Shown: positions 46,609-55,095 of the stretch, one piece after another
Position numbering within the stretch: position 1 is the first letter of the stretch
Layout: each line of letters opens with the position of its first letter
DNA from: Nostoc sp. B(2019)
GTDB taxonomy: Bacteria > Cyanobacteriota > Cyanobacteriia > Cyanobacteriales > Nostocaceae
Reading direction: 5' to 3'
Assembly (NCBI RefSeq): GCF_010091925.1
Contig: NZ_WVID01000007.1
Location: 186,001-250,000, forward strand
Length of the DNA: 64,000 nt
Notes under the pieces: generated by a model
Told to the model about the DNA's origin: nothing
Databases searched by the model: none
Seen by the model: the letters and a program-made list of their open reading frames with translations, nothing else
Position numbers and translations under genes: made by a program

Positions 46609-46719
46609 TTGGTCATACTTAAGCAACTCATCCTTGAAAATTGGAAAAGTTTCCGTTATGCGGAGCTTCCACTTGACCCGTTGACTGTTCTTATTGGAAC
46701 AGAGAGCGATCACCCCTAA
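46609..46719 (+). pseudogene. 5' fragment of an AAA ATPase gene cut at its P-loop
   Basis: The frame reads ILKQLILENWKSFRYAELPL, then DPLTVLIGTESDHP and a stop. It is the standard N-terminus of an ABC/SMC-type AAA ATPase up to the Walker A, where NASGKSN would be expected after LIGT; instead the sequence passes into a copy of the mutS leader (46704-46784). It is similar in plan, but not a copy, of the intact ATPase 100 bp downstream. Confidence 0.8.
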
Positions 46720-46784
46720 ACTTTCACATTATCTTATCATTAGATATTGTGGTAATTTCGTGCATATTTACTAGCATCTATGAC
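46704..46784 (+). repeat. Left copy of the mutS leader direct repeat
   Basis: Ungapped 81-bp match to 48681-48761 with about 15 differences by eye. It includes the GAGCGATC..., AACTTTCACAT, TTATCAT, GATATTGTGG and CTAGCATCTATGAC blocks; the last ATG corresponds to the mutS start codon. This copy is followed by seven codons and a stop, not by mutS. Confidence 0.85.
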
Positions 46785-46824
46785 ATTAATAAGATATGGA
46801 TGATTAACCAAATAGGAAAATCTA

Positions 46825-48030
46825 ATGAATGGTAAAACATTTATCCGTTCTTTGCGATTAGAAAACTTCCTTTCCTATGGAAGTGAGGGTGAAGAAATTG
46901 AACTGCAACCGCTAAATGTTTTAATCGGAGCTAACACTTCTGGTAAATCGAATTTAATTGAAGCAATTGGAATTTTAAAGGCAACACCCACAGACTTACC
47001 TGCCCCATTTCGTCAAGGTGGAGGGGTAAGTGAGTTTTTGTGGAAGGGTGGACAGGAAAATCCAGTAGCCAAGATAGAAGTAACTTTAGATTACCCTCAA
47101 AGACCCCAAAATTTACGTTATCAGGTTAGCTTAACTGCAATTGGTCAAAGACTAGAATTAGTAGACGAAGCTGTAGAAAATGAACATCCATACGCAGATG
47201 AAGAGGATGTTTATTTCTACTATCGTTACCAAAGTGGTCGCCCAATTCTAAATATTAATAAATTAGACGATGATTTAAAAAGAATAGTTCAACGTACTCG
47301 TACTCTTCGCCGAGAAGATTTAATTCCAGATCAGTCAGTTTTATCTCAAAGAACAGACCCGGATCTGTATCCAGAACTCTCTTATCTCAGCACTGAATTT
47401 TCAAAAATTAGTTTATATCGTCACTGGCAAATGGGTCGATATTCAGAACCAAGAAATGCTCAGAAAACTGATTTGCCCCAACATCCTCTACTAGAAGATG
47501 GGAGTAATTTAGGTCTAGTTTTAAATGACTTAAAATACCAAATAGGGAGTAGAAAAATTATTGAAAAGCTGAAAAAGTTTTATGAACCAGCAGAGGAACT
47601 AGATGTAATAATATATGCTGGTACAGTACAGGTGTTTATTCGTGAAGAAGGTTTGATTAAACCAATTCCAGCAACTCGTTTATCTGATGGTACACTACGT
47701 TATTTATTTTTAATGGCTTTACTCTTAGATCCAACTCCACCGCCACTTATATGTATTGAAGAACCAGAAATAGGGTTGCATCCAGATATTCTACCTACTA
47801 TCGCAGAAATGCTAATCGAAGCATCAGGGCGAACTCAAATCATAGTTACTACCCATTCTGATGCTTTGGTTTCTGCTTTGAGTGAATATCCTGAATCAGT
47901 GTTGGTATGTGAACATGATGAAAAAGGCTCTCACCTCCGCCGCCTTGACCGTGACAAACTGAAAAACTGGTTAAAAAATTATACTCTTGGTGACCTCTGG
48001 CGGATGGGTGAAATTGGAGGTAATCGATGA
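46825..48030 (+). CDS. AAA ATPase (AAA_21 type), partner of DUF4276 protein
   Basis: The 401-residue protein has an ABC-type ATPase fold: Walker A NVLIGANTSGKSNLIEA (about residues 32-48), a signature-like TRLSDGTLRYLFLMALLL (about 289-306), Walker B PLICIEEPEIGLHPDI (about 311-326) and an H-loop TTHSDALVSAL (about 345-355). The DUF4276 gene overlaps by 4 bp (ATGA). ATPase plus TOPRIM-like gene pairs are known in defence (for example PARIS and Gabija), so a nucleotide-sensing sensor/effector pair is likely, though this combination is not assigned. AGGA precedes the ATG by 8 bp. The pair sits between two direct repeats of the mutS leader. Confidence 0.85.
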   Translation: MNGKTFIRSLRLENFLSYGSEGEEIELQPLNVLIGANTSGKSNLIEAIGILKATPTDLPAPFRQGGGVSEFLWKGGQENPVAKIEVTLDYPQRPQNLRYQVSLTAIGQRLELVDEAVENEHPYADEEDVYFYYRYQSGRPILNINKLDDDLKRIVQRTRTLRREDLIPDQSVLSQRTDPDLYPELSYLSTEFSKISLYRHWQMGRYSEPRNAQKTDLPQHPLLEDGSNLGLVLNDLKYQIGSRKIIEKLKKFYEPAEELDVIIYAGTVQVFIREEGLIKPIPATRLSDGTLRYLFLMALLLDPTPPPLICIEEPEIGLHPDILPTIAEMLIEASGRTQIIVTTHSDALVSALSEYPESVLVCEHDEKGSHLRRLDRDKLKNWLKNYTLGDLWRMGEIGGNR

Positions 48031-48656
48031 TAAAAGAGATTAGAATTTATATAGAAGGTGGTGGAGATGGAAAGAATACGAAAGCTTTAATTAGGCAAGG
48101 ATTTAGTCAATTTTTAAAACCACTTGTGGAAATAGCTAAAAGTCAAAAAATTAAATGGAATATTACTATCTGTGGCTCTCGTAATAATGCTTGTCGTGAT
48201 TTTAAAAATGCTTTAAAATCTCATCCAGAAGCGTTTAATGTGTTGCTTGTTGATGCAGAAGCATCTGTTACCATGCAGTCTCCTTGGAAACATCTGAAGT
48301 TTAGGGATAATTGGGATGCACCACTAGACGTTGATGATAGTCATTGCCATTTAATGGTGCAAGCAATGGACGCTTGGTTTATTGCTGACATTGAAACCCT
48401 AACAAAATATTATGGTCAGGGATTTAAAGCAAATGTAATTCCCAAAAATTCTAACGTGGAAAATATTGACAAAGACAAGTTATTTGATAGTCTACAGAAA
48501 GCTACTTGCAATACCTCCAAGGGTGAGTATCACAAAATAAATCACGCATTCAAATTGTTAACATTGTTAAATGTAGCTAAAGTTCGCCAAGCTTCTCCGT
48601 ACTGCGATCGCTTCTTCACCACACTAACCGCAAAAATGGGTAGCGCAGCAAGCTAA
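48027..48656 (+). CDS. DUF4276 protein (TOPRIM-like), partner of AAA ATPase
   Basis: The 209-residue protein begins RIYIEGGGDGKNTKALIRQG, the glycine-rich first strand with a conserved Glu, and has FNVLLVDAEASV (about residues 70-81) as the paired acidic motif, both TOPRIM-like. HLMVQAMDAWFIADIETL is typical of DUF4276. The TOPRIM layout suggests a metal-dependent nuclease or nucleotide-handling effector controlled by the ATPase. Translation is coupled by the overlapping ATGA at 48027. The C-terminus is short and ends in repeat-like codons (AKMGSAAS), 25 bp before the right repeat copy. Confidence 0.82.
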   Translation: MIKEIRIYIEGGGDGKNTKALIRQGFSQFLKPLVEIAKSQKIKWNITICGSRNNACRDFKNALKSHPEAFNVLLVDAEASVTMQSPWKHLKFRDNWDAPLDVDDSHCHLMVQAMDAWFIADIETLTKYYGQGFKANVIPKNSNVENIDKDKLFDSLQKATCNTSKGEYHKINHAFKLLTLLNVAKVRQASPYCDRFFTTLTAKMGSAAS

Positions 48657-48680
48657 TATAACGAAGGGTAAAAAATTCTT

Positions 48681-48761
48681 GAGCGATCGCCTCTCAACTT
48701 TCACATCACGTTATCATCGGATATTGTGGAATTTCCGTGCGTAACTCCTAGCATCTATGAC
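48681..48761 (+). repeat. Right copy of the mutS leader direct repeat
   Basis: The functional-position copy: it contains a GCGATCGC site and runs through the mutS start codon (ATG at 48757). Paired with 46704-46784; the 1.9 kb between them holds the ATPase/DUF4276 module. Confidence 0.85.
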
Positions 48762-51369
48762 CGCTTCTTACTCTGAAACTCCATCTACCAAGCCCGACGC
48801 AAGTACTTTTATTTCCGATCATCGACAGGTAGACCGCAGCAAGTTAAGTCAAATGTACCTGCACTATGTCGAGACGAAGGATAAATATCCTCACGCGATG
48901 TTGCTGTATCGGGTAGGAGATTTCTTTGAATGCTATTTCCAAGATGCTGTAAAACTAGCGCAAGAACTGGAATTAGTTCTCACTAGCAAGCAAGCTGGGG
49001 AACAAGGACGAGTGGCGATGTCTGGTGTTCCCCACCACGCTTGGGAACGCTACACAACAATGTTGGTAGAAAAAGGCTATGCAGTGGTAATTTGCGACCA
49101 AGTAGAGGATGCTTCAGAAGCAGCTGGGAGATTAGTACGGCGAGAAGTAACGCGTATCCTGACTCCTGGGACTTTGCTGGAAGAGGGAATGCTGAAATCC
49201 GGTCGCAATAATTACCTGGCGGCTGTGGTAATTGCTGCTAATCATTGGGGTTTAGCTTATGCAGATATCTCTACAGGCGAATTTCTGACGACTCAAGGTA
49301 GTGATTTAGAACATCTGACACAAGAATTAATGCGCTTGCAGCCTTCAGAAGTGCTGGTTCCTACCAATGCGCCTGATTTAGGTAGTTTGCTGCGTCCGGG
49401 AGAAACTTCGCCGCATTTACCGCAGTGTTTGCCACCATCATTTTGCTATAGTTTGCGATCGCAAGTACCCTTTTCGCAAGGTGAAGCTAGACCTAGATTA
49501 TTGCAGAAATTTAAAGTGCGATCGCTCGAAGGATTGGGTTGCGATCATCTCCCCCTTGCTGTCCGCGCGGCTGGTGGTCTTTTGGAATATTTGGAAGATA
49601 CTCAAAAAGAAAACCCAGTCTCTCTCCAAAGATTACGCACCTATACAACCACCGATTATCTGATTGTTGATGGTCAAACCCGTCGTAACCTGGAAATTAC
49701 CCAAACTGTTCGTGATGGCACTTTTCATGGTTCCCTTCTTTGGGCATTAGATAGAACTAACACGGCGATGGGTGGGCGTGCTCTACGGCGGTGGTTGTTG
49801 CAACCGCTACTCGATATTAAAGGTATTCGGGCGCGGCAAGATACCATCCAAGAATTAATGGAAAATACCTCCCTGCGTCAGGATTTGCGGCAGTTGTTAC
49901 GGCAAATTTATGACCTGGAACGGCTGACCGGGCGGGCGGGTTCTGGGACTGCAAATGCTAGAGATTTAGTAGCTTTAGCAGATTCTTTGTCACGCCTACC
50001 AGAATTAGCCCGCTTAGTGACTGAGGCGAATTCTCCCTTTTTGAAAGCTTTGCAGAAAGTGCCAACCGTGTTGTCAGAATTGGCACAGAAATTACACGTG
50101 CATCTTGTAGAGTCACCACCGATACATATTAAGGAAGGTGGATTGATTCGCGCTGGTGTAAATCACCAGTTGGATGAGAGAAAGTCAACTGTAGAAGCAG
50201 ACCAGCAATGGATTGCTAATTTAGAGGTTGATGAGAGGGCTAGGACAGGAATTCCCACGTTAAAGGTAGGATTTAATAAAACATTTGGTTACTACATCAG
50301 TATTTCCCGCGCTAAGGCTGACCAAGTACCCTCTAATTACATCCGCAAGCAAACTCTGACGAATGAGGAACGTTATATTACCCCAGAGTTGAAGGAACGG
50401 GAAGCGCGGATTTTGACGGCGCGGGATGATTTAAATCAGTTGGAATATGAGGTTTTTGCGGCGTTGCGGGAAGAGGTGGGCGCACAGGCGGAGGTAATTC
50501 GCAATCTCTCCCGCGCGGTGGCGGCGGCGGATGTGTTGTGTAGCTTAGCTGAGTTGGCGGTGCATCAAGGCTACTGTCGTCCAGAAATGTTACCAGGACG
50601 GGAAATAGAAATTGTTGATGGTCGTCATCCGGTGGTGGAACAGTCTTTACCTGCGGGGTTCTTTGTGCCAAATTCGACGCAGTTAGGAGGAGAGGAAACG
50701 AACCGCAGAGGCGCGGAGGACGCAGAGAAGAATTCTCCCCCTCTCCCCCTCTCTCCCGACTTAGTTATCCTCACTGGGCCAAATGCAAGTGGTAAAAGTT
50801 GTTATTTACGCCAGGTGGGATTGATTCAGTTAATGGCACAAATTGGCAGTTTTGTACCAGCAAGATTTGCGAGGTTGGGAGTATGCGATCGCATTTTCAC
50901 GCGTGTAGGTGCAGTAGATGACTTAGCAACTGGTCAATCTACGTTCATGGTGGAAATGAATGAAACGGCGAATATCCTCAACCATGCCACTTCTAGGTCG
51001 CTGGTGCTGTTGGATGAAATTGGCCGCGGAACGGCGACGTTTGATGGTCTTTCCATTGCTTGGGCGGTGGCGGAGTATATAGCTGTGGATATTCGGGCGC
51101 GGACGATTTTTGCGACGCATTACCACGAGTTGAATGAATTGGCTAGTATTTTGCCGAATGTAGCTAATTATCAGGTAACGGTGAAGGAGTTACCCGACCA
51201 AATTATCTTTTTGCACCAAGTCCAACCAGGAGGTGCTGATAAGTCTTATGGGATTGAAGCGGGAAGATTGGCAGGTTTACCAGCGGTAGTAATTCAACGG
51301 GCAAAACAAGTGATGGGGCAAATTGAGAAACACAGTAAGATTGCGATGGGTTTGCAAAGTCTAGATTAG
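48757..51369 (+). CDS. mutS: DNA mismatch recognition protein MutS
   Basis: The 870-residue protein has all MutS parts: N-terminal mismatch domain with [12 protein letters not shown] (Phe-x-Glu mismatch contact, about residues 53-64), the lever and clamp domains, and the ABC ATPase with Walker [12 protein letters not shown] (about 671-681), [25 protein letters not shown] (Walker B) and FATHYHEL. It recognises mispairs and recruits MutL. Near residues 643-665, before Walker A, there is an insertion ([15 protein letters not shown]...) encoded by the GCAGAGGCGC dispersed repeat. No obvious ribosome-binding site precedes the ATG, which lies in a repeated leader. Confidence 0.95.
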   Translation: MTASYSETPSTKPDASTFISDHRQVDRSKLSQMYLHYVETKDKYPHAMLLYRVGDFFECYFQDAVKLAQELELVLTSKQAGEQGRVAMSGVPHHAWERYTTMLVEKGYAVVICDQVEDASEAAGRLVRREVTRILTPGTLLEEGMLKSGRNNYLAAVVIAANHWGLAYADISTGEFLTTQGSDLEHLTQELMRLQPSEVLVPTNAPDLGSLLRPGETSPHLPQCLPPSFCYSLRSQVPFSQGEARPRLLQKFKVRSLEGLGCDHLPLAVRAAGGLLEYLEDTQKENPVSLQRLRTYTTTDYLIVDGQTRRNLEITQTVRDGTFHGSLLWALDRTNTAMGGRALRRWLLQPLLDIKGIRARQDTIQELMENTSLRQDLRQLLRQIYDLERLTGRAGSGTANARDLVALADSLSRLPELARLVTEANSPFLKALQKVPTVLSELAQKLHVHLVESPPIHIKEGGLIRAGVNHQLDERKSTVEADQQWIANLEVDERARTGIPTLKVGFNKTFGYYISISRAKADQVPSNYIRKQTLTNEERYITPELKEREARILTARDDLNQLEYEVFAALREEVGAQAEVIRNLSRAVAAADVLCSLAELAVHQGYCRPEMLPGREIEIVDGRHPVVEQSLPAGFFVPNSTQLGGEETNRRGAEDAEKNSPPLPLSPDLVILTGPNASGKSCYLRQVGLIQLMAQIGSFVPARFARLGVCDRIFTRVGAVDDLATGQSTFMVEMNETANILNHATSRSLVLLDEIGRGTATFDGLSIAWAVAEYIAVDIRARTIFATHYHELNELASILPNVANYQVTVKELPDQIIFLHQVQPGGADKSYGIEAGRLAGLPAVVIQRAKQVMGQIEKHSKIAMGLQSLD

Positions 51370-51623
51370 TTGTTATGAGCTTCAAATAAGTTCTTTGAGC
51401 AACTGCGATCGCTTGATCAGGGCAAACCATGATTTATGGATATAGTTTATCAATGCGATCGCACTTTTAGATAAAACCGGAAAGGCAGCTCGTTTTGTAT
51501 AAAGGTGCAGCGTCACGGCTTCGGGTAATGCTAACAAGAATAAAGAGAAGAATGTACGACGTTGGTTTGAAGTTTGGGTAATTGTCTTTTACCTATTCCT
51601 GTTAATTTTAGGAGAATAATTTT

Positions 51624-51987
51624 ATGAGCCAATTAACGGAAATCGTTTTTTTGGTGAAAGAACAATACAGTTCAGTGAGCGATAATTGTAGGTTGGGTTG
51701 AGGAAAGAAACCCAAACAAGCCTTGATATGTTGGGTTTCACTTCGTTCAACCCAACCTACACAAATTCTCATTTTTAGCCTTAACTGAACCGTATTGGGT
51801 AAAAGAGGATCTTGATGGGGGCTATACGGCGAGGGCTTCAGGAGAATCTATTTTTACTGAAGCTGATGATTTACAAAGTTTAAAAATTCTGGTTAAGGAT
51901 GCGGTTAATTGTCATTTTCAAAATCCAGAAACTCGTCCTAAGATAATTCGTTTACATATTGTCAAGGATGAGGTTTTTACTTTGTGA
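51624..51987 (+). pseudogene. Small HicB-like gene interrupted by a MITE
   Basis: AGGAG precedes ATG 51624, and the start reads MSQLTEIVFLVKE. After the 135-bp insert the frame resumes as EDLDGGYTARASGESIF, DLQSLKILVKDAVNCHFQ and RPKIIRLHIVKDEVFTL, ending at 51987. The joined product would be about 73 residues, matching the small HicB-like proteins of cyanobacteria that are often misnamed 2-oxoisovalerate dehydrogenase. The insert brings stops, so the gene is dead unless the element is removed. No HicA partner remains. Confidence 0.85.
51663..51797. mobile_element. 135-bp MITE-like insertion in HicB-like gene
   Basis: Ends are a 14-bp inverted repeat with one mismatch (CAATACAGTTCAGT and ACTGAACCGTATTG). 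Inside is a second inverted pair built on GTAGGTTGGGTTGA / TTCAACCCAACCTAC. No transposase. The coding frames on both sides read GTGAAAGAA and GTAAAAGAGGAT, which may reflect a short target duplication. Confidence 0.8.
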
Positions 51988-52039
51988 GAATTCCCAGAGA
52001 GAGATAAATCTTCCCAGTACCCAGTACCTAATTCCTAGT

Positions 52040-52411
52040 TCAAGATGTTGATAGAACCATCAACAAACAGACTAATAATAAACCCACCAGTACTAACAAA
52101 GCTTGATTGCGTTTTATCCAGTTTTTAACAGTTACTATAAAACTGTTGGTGTAACGCTGCTGTTCCAACTCTAATTTAATTTCTTCAATATTTTGGTAGA
52201 GAGTACAGTCTTTAGCGTAGGGACGTTGGGGAAAGTTACAGGTATCGTCAGCATGATAGGTACAGGTGTCGCACAGATATTCATCCCCAGTGGCACGGTG
52301 TAAGGGAATGCCAGGATGTCCGTAAGCTTTAAGTGTTGTGCGGCAATAGGGACAACTGATAGCTTGACTATCAACGAGTTGATGGCAGCGGGGACAAGAT
52401 ACAGTAGCCAA
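52040..52411 (-). CDS. Zinc-ribbon membrane protein
   Basis: The 123-residue protein has an N-terminal zinc ribbon (CPRCHQLVDSQAISCPYC, about residues 6-23), further Cys pairs (CDTCTYHADDTCNFP, about 47-61), and one C-terminal transmembrane helix (about 101-119). It is probably anchored with its zinc domain in the cytoplasm. A DNA, RNA or protein-binding role is possible; no family name is secure. It lies 270 bp after psaB on the same strand, separated by a terminator. Confidence 0.75.
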   Translation of the reverse strand: MATVSCPRCHQLVDSQAISCPYCRTTLKAYGHPGIPLHRATGDEYLCDTCTYHADDTCNFPQRPYAKDCTLYQNIEEIKLELEQQRYTNSFIVTVKNWIKRNQALLVLVGLLLVCLLMVLSTS

Positions 52412-52522
52412 ATTCAGCGCAAATTAGGTAAGTAAACACTTTGATTTTAGCTATTTACGGGGAGAAAGAGAGAGCGGAGCAGCATCAAGGCATTGTAATC
52501 TTAATATTGGGCTAATTTCATA

Positions 52523-52553
52523 AAAAACCTCTACCGTTAGGTAGAGATTTTTG
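52523..52553 (-). terminator. Terminator after distal psaB
   Basis: AACCTCTACC / GGTAGAG stem with a TTAG-type loop and A/T tracts on both sides, giving a TTTTTT run on the minus strand. It ends psaB transcription 130 bp after the stop. Confidence 0.75.
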
Positions 52554-52683
52554 ACTATTCATCTACAAAACTAATAGTTTGCTAACCCCAAATTGCTGGG
52601 TGAGGGTTAGGGAAAGGGCAAAAGATAAAACACCTTTTCCCTTTACTCCTTTCCCTTTATCACGCAAACTACTAGTAGCCGGA

Positions 52684-54915
52684 TTAACCGAACTTACCAG
52701 CCGTTGAGGCGATCAAGAACGCCGCGTAAGTCAAGACATAGCCAACGGTAAAGTGAGCTAGACCAACTACACGCGCTTGGACGATAGATAGAGCAACGGG
52801 CTTATCTTTCCAACGAACCAAGTTCGCCAGAGGAGTCCGCTCGTGTGCCCAAACAAGGGTTTCAATCAACTCTTGCCAGTAACCTCTCCAGGAGATTAAG
52901 AACATGAAGCCAGTCGCCCAAACCAGGTGTCCGAACAGGAACATCCAAGCCCAGACAGACAGGTTATTCACACCGTAGGGGTTGTAGCCGTTAATTAACT
53001 GAGCGGAGTTCGCCCAGAGGTAGTCACGGAACCAGCCCATGAGATATGTTGAGTTCTCATTGAACTGAGCTACGTTGCCTTGCCAAATACCTAAATGCTT
53101 CCAATGCCAGTAGAAAGTAACCCAACCTACTGTGTTCAATGCCCAGAAGAGAGATAGGTAGAAGGCGTCCCAAGCGGAGATGTCGCAAGTACCGCCACGA
53201 CCGGGGCCGTCACAAGGGAAGGCATAGCCGAAGTCCTTTTTATCGGGCATCAGCTTAGTACCACGGGCATCCAAAGCACCTTTGACTAAGATCAAGGTGG
53301 TGGTGTGCAGACCCAAGGCGATCGCATGGTGTACCAAGAAGTCGCCAGGGCCAATTGTTAAGAACAGGGAGTTTGTCCCAGAGTTGATGGCATCTAACCA
53401 GCCACTTAGCCAAACGTTGCCGTAGTTGGGGTAGGCTGTGTAAGCGACACTATCTGGGTTAGACAGCAAGGTGTCTAAGCCATACAACACTTTCCCGTGA
53501 GCAGCTTGAATGAACTGAGCAAAAACTGGCTCAATCAAGATTTGCTTTTCAGGTGTACCGAAAGCAACTACTACGTCGTTGTGGACGTACAAACCGAGGG
53601 TATGAAAGCCTAAGAAAAGCGATACCCAACTCAGGTGGGAAATAATCGCTTCTTTATGCTTCAACACGCGCTCAAGAACGTTGCCTTTGTTTTGTTCGGG
53701 GTCGTAGTCACGCACCCAGAAAATGCCAGCGTGGGCAAAAGCACCAACTAACAAGAAAACCGCAATGTATTGATGGTGCGTGTACAGCGCTGCTTGGGTG
53801 GTGTAGTCCTTGGCAATAAATGCGTAAGGAGGCAGAGCGTACATGTGTTGCGCCACCAGTGAAGTGATGGTTCCCAGCGCTGCCAAAGCTAAAGATAATT
53901 GGAAGTGCAGGGAGTTGTTGATGGTGTCGTACAGCCCTTGGTGAGGTAGGTTGAACTGACCTTCACTCTTAGTACCGGGAACTAAACCAGATTTGGAGTT
54001 GAGCATTTCTTTGATGCTGTGACCAATTCCGAAGTTAGTCCGGTACATGTGACCGGCGACGATAAATAGTACTGCGATCGCCAAATGGTGATGAGCCATA
54101 TCGGTCAACCACAGTGATTCTGTCTGGGGATGGAAGCCACCCAAGAAAGTCAAAATCGCAGTTCCCGCACCTTCTGATGTACTAAATAGGTGCTGTGCAG
54201 TATCAGGGTTCTCAGCGTAAACGCCCCAATTACCTGTAAAGAAAGGTGTCAAACCTGCTGGATGGGGTAGGACGGACAAGAAATTATCCCAACCCACATG
54301 CTGTCCGCGAGATTCGGGGATTGCAACGTGAATCAAGTGACCAGCCCAAGCCAAAGAACTAACACCAAACAAACCTGCTAAGTGGTGGTTTAGACGAGGT
54401 TCAGCGCTCTTAAACCAAACTAGGCTGGGGCGATACTTGGGTTGCAAGTGCAGCCAACCAGCGAACAAGAATACAGCTGCCAGCACTAAGAGGAAAACTG
54501 AACCTGTGTACAGTTCAGTGTTCGTCCGCATCCCAATGGTGTACCACCAATGATAGACACCAGAGTAAGCAATATTTACGGGATTGCTAGCACCACCTTG
54601 GGTGAAAGCTTCAATTGCTGGTTTGCCAAAATGGGGATCCCAAATCGCATGGGCGATTGGGCGGATATGCAGGGGATCTTTAATCCACTGCTCAAAGTTA
54701 CCTTGCCAGGCTACATGGAATAGGAGGCTGGATGCCCACAGAAAGATGATTGCCAAATGACCAAAGTGAGTTGCAAAAATCTTTTGGTAAAGATTTTCCT
54801 CAGTCATGCCATCGTGACTTTCAAAGTCGTTACCTGTGGCGATCGCATACCATATCCGACGCGTGGTCGGATCCTGCGCGAGATCCTGGCTAAATTTGGG
54901 AAATTTTGTTGCCAT
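52684..54915 (-). CDS. psaB: Photosystem I P700 apoprotein A2, second (distal) copy
   Basis: The 743-residue protein is a full-length PsaB with eleven membrane helices, the FX iron-sulphur motif [18 protein letters not shown], and many His ligands for chlorophyll (for example [17 protein letters not shown]). PsaB pairs with PsaA to hold P700, A0, A1 and FX. It differs from the psaA-proximal copy at roughly 45 positions (by eye), mostly between residues 100 and 600, for example EPRLNHH versus EHRLNHH and FAHAGIF versus FAHGAIF, while both ends are almost identical. A strong terminator lies between the copies, so this one probably has its own promoter at 54916-55020. Confidence 0.93.
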   Translation of the reverse strand: MATKFPKFSQDLAQDPTTRRIWYAIATGNDFESHDGMTEENLYQKIFATHFGHLAIIFLWASSLLFHVAWQGNFEQWIKDPLHIRPIAHAIWDPHFGKPAIEAFTQGGASNPVNIAYSGVYHWWYTIGMRTNTELYTGSVFLLVLAAVFLFAGWLHLQPKYRPSLVWFKSAEPRLNHHLAGLFGVSSLAWAGHLIHVAIPESRGQHVGWDNFLSVLPHPAGLTPFFTGNWGVYAENPDTAQHLFSTSEGAGTAILTFLGGFHPQTESLWLTDMAHHHLAIAVLFIVAGHMYRTNFGIGHSIKEMLNSKSGLVPGTKSEGQFNLPHQGLYDTINNSLHFQLSLALAALGTITSLVAQHMYALPPYAFIAKDYTTQAALYTHHQYIAVFLLVGAFAHAGIFWVRDYDPEQNKGNVLERVLKHKEAIISHLSWVSLFLGFHTLGLYVHNDVVVAFGTPEKQILIEPVFAQFIQAAHGKVLYGLDTLLSNPDSVAYTAYPNYGNVWLSGWLDAINSGTNSLFLTIGPGDFLVHHAIALGLHTTTLILVKGALDARGTKLMPDKKDFGYAFPCDGPGRGGTCDISAWDAFYLSLFWALNTVGWVTFYWHWKHLGIWQGNVAQFNENSTYLMGWFRDYLWANSAQLINGYNPYGVNNLSVWAWMFLFGHLVWATGFMFLISWRGYWQELIETLVWAHERTPLANLVRWKDKPVALSIVQARVVGLAHFTVGYVLTYAAFLIASTAGKFG

Positions 54916-55019
54916 AAAAAAGAATACTCTTCGCCCTCATCAAATTTTAAGCTTTCAATACCCTATCCATCTTTCTGGATATTGATGTGAGCTATAGATC
55001 ATCCTAAAGCCTAATTTAA

Positions 55020-55056
55020 AAAAAAATCCCCCACCTTTTGGCAGGGGATTTTCTTT
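55020..55056 (-). terminator. Terminator between the two psaB copies
   Basis: AAAATCCCC and GGGGATTTT arms around a short loop, followed on the minus strand by a run of nine or more T. It lies 40 bp after the stop of the proximal psaB and should end the psaA-psaB transcript. Confidence 0.88.
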
Positions 55057-55095
55057 AATTACCTACAACCTGATGATTCAGTAAACTAAAAAATA

